Both the position numbers and the translations under genes were made by a program. Shown here piece after piece: positions 63,401 through 64,000 of a DNA stretch of 64,000 nt. Within the stretch, counting starts at the first letter, position 1. Every line of letters starts with the position of its first letter. The notes below the pieces were generated by a model. It had not been told where the DNA came from, searched no databases, and was given only the letters and a program-made list of their open reading frames with translations. The stretch is from NCBI RefSeq assembly GCF_050947875.1, contig NC_134574.1, positions 155,026,051-155,090,050 of the forward strand, written 5' to 3'. This DNA comes from Dermacentor variabilis. Its lineage: Eukaryota > Arthropoda > Arachnida > Ixodida > Ixodidae.

Positions 63401-64000
63401 TGATTCACATTTGGTTCGGTCTCCAAAATGACTATACACACACCCCTAGGTCTTTGTGATCTGTTTTAGGTGACTGTTACCACACAGTGTTGTAGCGCGT
63501 CTGAAAAGCGCTCTCTTTGCCTGCTTCACTGTTGCAGACACAGGGTCCACCAGTGTTTTCACGGAAGCACCACGTGGTGGGAAAAAGCACGCTTTATGAC
63601 ATGGAGGTTGATAGCTCACAGGAGCAGGTGCTGGCTGCATGCCAGGACCGACAGGTGCGTGTCTATGCACTGGCCTCGGGGAAGAACACACGCTGCTTCC
63701 GCGGAAGTCCTGCCGAGGAGGGCACACTCATCAAGGTACGTTGCTGCTGACAGGCGATTGGTGTTTGAAGCTAAGGAAAACGCGCAGAAGGCTTGGTTGG
63801 TGAGCCATTTTGATGCACAGTGATTGGCACCAGCAACCATCCAGCAGGCCACGTTAACAATTCATCTGATGGGCCTCGTGGCAGGTGGCTCTGGACCCGA
63901 CAGGCACGTACCTGGCCACCAGCTGCACGGACAAGACGTTGGCACTGTACGAGTACAGCACGGGCGAGTGCCTGGCTTCGATGCTGGGCCATTCGGAGCT
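51361..64000 (+). CDS. MAPKBP1/WDR62: WDR62/MAPKBP1 family WD40 scaffold, 3'-truncated by window; gene span
   Basis: Vertebrates have two paralogs: WDR62 (JNK scaffold, spindle pole and centrosome) and MAPKBP1 (JNK-binding scaffold). The similarity seen is mixed, so this is best called the single invertebrate co-ortholog. Exons: 51361-51450, 51906-51997, 54059-54179, 54237-54329, 54627-54743, 55016-55114, 55822-56007, 56539-56904, 60530-60652, 60711-60774, 60935-61049, 62666-62969, 63538-63735, 63885->64000. All junctions keep phase, giving about 694 residues. The product is a long string of WD40 repeats forming two propellers, with conserved blocks such as [71 protein letters not shown] and [13 protein letters not shown]. 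The C-terminal JNK-docking tail lies beyond the window. Confidence 0.93.
51906..51997 (+). CDS. MAPKBP1/WDR62: WDR62/MAPKBP1-like exon 2
   Basis: It starts after CCCCTGCTGCAG and ends in phase 2 at GTGAGT. It reads [20 protein letters not shown], then [10 protein letters not shown]; human has [29 protein letters not shown]. Confidence 0.95.
51998..54058. other. WDR62/MAPKBP1 intron 2
   Basis: Its 5' part has several GATCGCGATCG-type blocks (52155-52330); the rest is AT-rich with no recognised element. Confidence 0.6.
54059..54179 (+). CDS. MAPKBP1/WDR62: WDR62/MAPKBP1-like exon 3 (WD40)
   Basis: It lies between CTATCTTTCAG and GTAGGT. It reads [20 protein letters not shown], then [20 protein letters not shown], matching human [38 protein letters not shown]. 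Confidence 0.95.
54237..54329 (+). CDS. MAPKBP1/WDR62: WDR62/MAPKBP1-like exon 4 (WD40)
   Basis: Thirty-one codons after a 57 bp intron, phase 0 to 0. It reads [20 protein letters not shown], then GHKFGVTCV, matching human PAVRVWDVAEHSQVAEL..HKYGVACV. Confidence 0.95.
54627..54743 (+). CDS. MAPKBP1/WDR62: WDR62/MAPKBP1-like exon 5 (WD40)
   Basis: It lies between CCTGTGCAG and GTAAGG, 39 codons. It reads [20 protein letters not shown], then [19 protein letters not shown], matching human [27 protein letters not shown]. Confidence 0.96.
55016..55114 (+). CDS. MAPKBP1/WDR62: WDR62/MAPKBP1-like exon 6 (WD40)
   Basis: It lies between CTTCTCTGCAG and GTATGC, 33 codons. It reads [20 protein letters not shown], then [11 protein letters not shown], matching human [25 protein letters not shown]. 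Confidence 0.95.
55115..56538. other. WDR62/MAPKBP1 introns 6 and 7 (around exon 7)
   Basis: Apart from the exon at 55822-56007, nothing recognisable was seen. Confidence 0.6.
55822..56007 (+). CDS. MAPKBP1/WDR62: WDR62/MAPKBP1-like exon 7
   Basis: Sixty-two codons between ATGCCTTGCAG and GTGAGT. It reads [47 protein letters not shown] and DKWVELR. Human has VPLLGRSGLLGELRNN, DVACGRG and [21 protein letters not shown]. Confidence 0.96.
56539..56904 (+). CDS. MAPKBP1/WDR62: WDR62/MAPKBP1-like exon 8 (largest exon)
   Basis: It spans 122 codons between CCTGTGCAG and GTCAGT. It reads [40 protein letters not shown], then [20 protein letters not shown] and [10 protein letters not shown]. Human has [21 protein letters not shown] and CVYNDHSIYVWDV. 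Confidence 0.96.
57989..58068. repeat. Perfect 38 bp inverted repeat with 4 nt loop
   Basis: The left arm ends GATTTATTTAAGACAATC, the loop is TTCA at 58027-58030, and the right arm starts GATTGTCTTAAATAAATC. The outer parts of the arms are (CTTT)n and (AAAG)n. All 38 positions pair. Confidence 0.85.
58326..58760 (+). pseudogene. LINE reverse-transcriptase C-terminal remnant
   Basis: A short frame contains [18 protein letters not shown], the C..C/G...T.EHL...C zinc-knuckle-like end typical of non-LTR retrotransposon ORF2. Just downstream, in another frame, comes [13 protein letters not shown] then a stop, followed by a 3' tail with TTCCATCCATCCAT. It is frameshifted and non-functional. It lies in WDR62/MAPKBP1 intron 8. 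Confidence 0.6.
60530..60652 (+). CDS. MAPKBP1/WDR62: WDR62/MAPKBP1-like exon 9 (WD40)
   Basis: It lies between CACTGCACAG and GTAAGT. It reads [20 protein letters not shown], then [20 protein letters not shown], matching WDR62 [22 protein letters not shown]. It follows a 3.6 kb intron and precedes a 58 bp one. Confidence 0.94.
60711..60774 (+). CDS. MAPKBP1/WDR62: WDR62/MAPKBP1-like exon 10
   Basis: A 64 bp exon between TCTCACCCAG and GTGAGA, ending in phase 1. It reads [20 protein letters not shown], aligned with human DLIKIIYVDGNTQALLDTEL. Confidence 0.9.
60935..61049 (+). CDS. MAPKBP1/WDR62: WDR62/MAPKBP1-like exon 11 (WD40)
   Basis: It starts after CTTTGTGCAG and ends in phase 2 at GTGCGT. 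It reads [20 protein letters not shown], then TGNIR, matching human [24 protein letters not shown]. Confidence 0.95.
61050..62665. other. WDR62/MAPKBP1 intron 11
   Basis: It contains the family A fragment at 61640 and a 10 bp inverted repeat (GCAAGTCCCA / TGGGACTTGC) at 62173-62214. Confidence 0.6.
61640..61715 (+). mobile_element. Family A interior fragment
   Basis: GGGCCCATTTTCTTGAAGAG and TATTATAATTGGGTAAATAC match the interior of family A copies. No termini are nearby. Confidence 0.5.
62666..62969 (+). CDS. MAPKBP1/WDR62: WDR62/MAPKBP1-like exon 12 (WD40)
   Basis: A 304 bp exon between CTGTGCACAG and GTGGGT. It reads [52 protein letters not shown] and [17 protein letters not shown]. Human matches almost block for block. 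Confidence 0.97.
63538..63735 (+). CDS. MAPKBP1/WDR62: WDR62/MAPKBP1-like exon 13 (WD40)
   Basis: Sixty-six codons between CTGTTGCAG and GTACGT. It reads [37 protein letters not shown] and [11 protein letters not shown], matching human HHVVRKTTLYDMDVEPS and GCQDRNIRIFNISSGK. Confidence 0.96.
63885..64000 (+). CDS. MAPKBP1/WDR62: WDR62/MAPKBP1-like exon 14, cut by the window edge
   Basis: It starts after CCTCGTGGCAG and is open to the end of the window. It reads [20 protein letters not shown], then [14 protein letters not shown], matching human TDPSGIYIATSCSDK...GECVATMFGHSE. Confidence 0.95.
   Translation, partial: MALDPTGTYLATSCTDKTLALYEYSTGECLASMLGHSE

Overview
This is animal nuclear DNA, most likely from a hard tick (Ixodidae). 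The evidence is the gene structure: short GC-rich coding exons with GT/AG junctions, multi-kilobase AT-rich introns, and introns full of tRNA-derived SINEs resembling the tick Ruka family, pogo-like inverted-repeat elements, a solo LTR and a LINE fragment. The tick assignment rests on recalled repeat types and intron texture; no database search was possible. There are no operons, CRISPR arrays or prokaryotic features. Most long open frames in the window are chance frames across introns.

Three protein-coding genes were assembled exon by exon from family similarity, splice sites and codon-phase continuity. (1) Positions <1 to 39470, + strand: the WDHD1/AND-1/Ctf4 ortholog, a replisome scaffold. 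The 5' exons lie before the window; 20 exons are seen here, covering the end of the N-terminal WD40 propeller, the acidic linker, the SepB/Ctf4 middle domain and the C-terminal HMG box with its stop codon. One short WD40 exon expected between 7687 and 13723 was not found. (2) Positions 49392 to 39493, - strand: ERLEC1 (XTP3-B), an ER lectin with two MRH domains. Twelve exons run from the signal peptide to the stop, about 426 residues. (3) Positions 51361 to >64000, + strand: the WDR62/MAPKBP1 family WD40 scaffold. Fourteen exons are seen and the gene continues past the window edge.

Layout: WDHD1 and ERLEC1 are tail to tail, with stop codons separated by only 22 bp, so their 3' UTRs almost certainly overlap and each should be antisense to the other's last coding exon. 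ERLEC1 and the WDR62/MAPKBP1 gene are head to head, about 2 kb apart, across a GC- and CpG-rich region that probably holds promoters for both. The three genes have unrelated jobs (DNA replication, ER glycoprotein quality control, JNK/centrosome scaffolding), so the arrangement looks like compact gene packing and not a pathway cluster.

Introns carry at least five copies of one 0.7-1.4 kb element with inverted termini and TA flanks, several smaller relatives, at least six Ruka-like SINE pieces, a second tRNA-SINE family, a solo LTR with a TGTG duplication, long fold-back repeats and several microsatellites. No previously undescribed biological system was recognised. The best leads are the WDHD1/ERLEC1 antisense overlap, the non-autonomous pogo-like family, and the fold-back element in the ERLEC1 intron.
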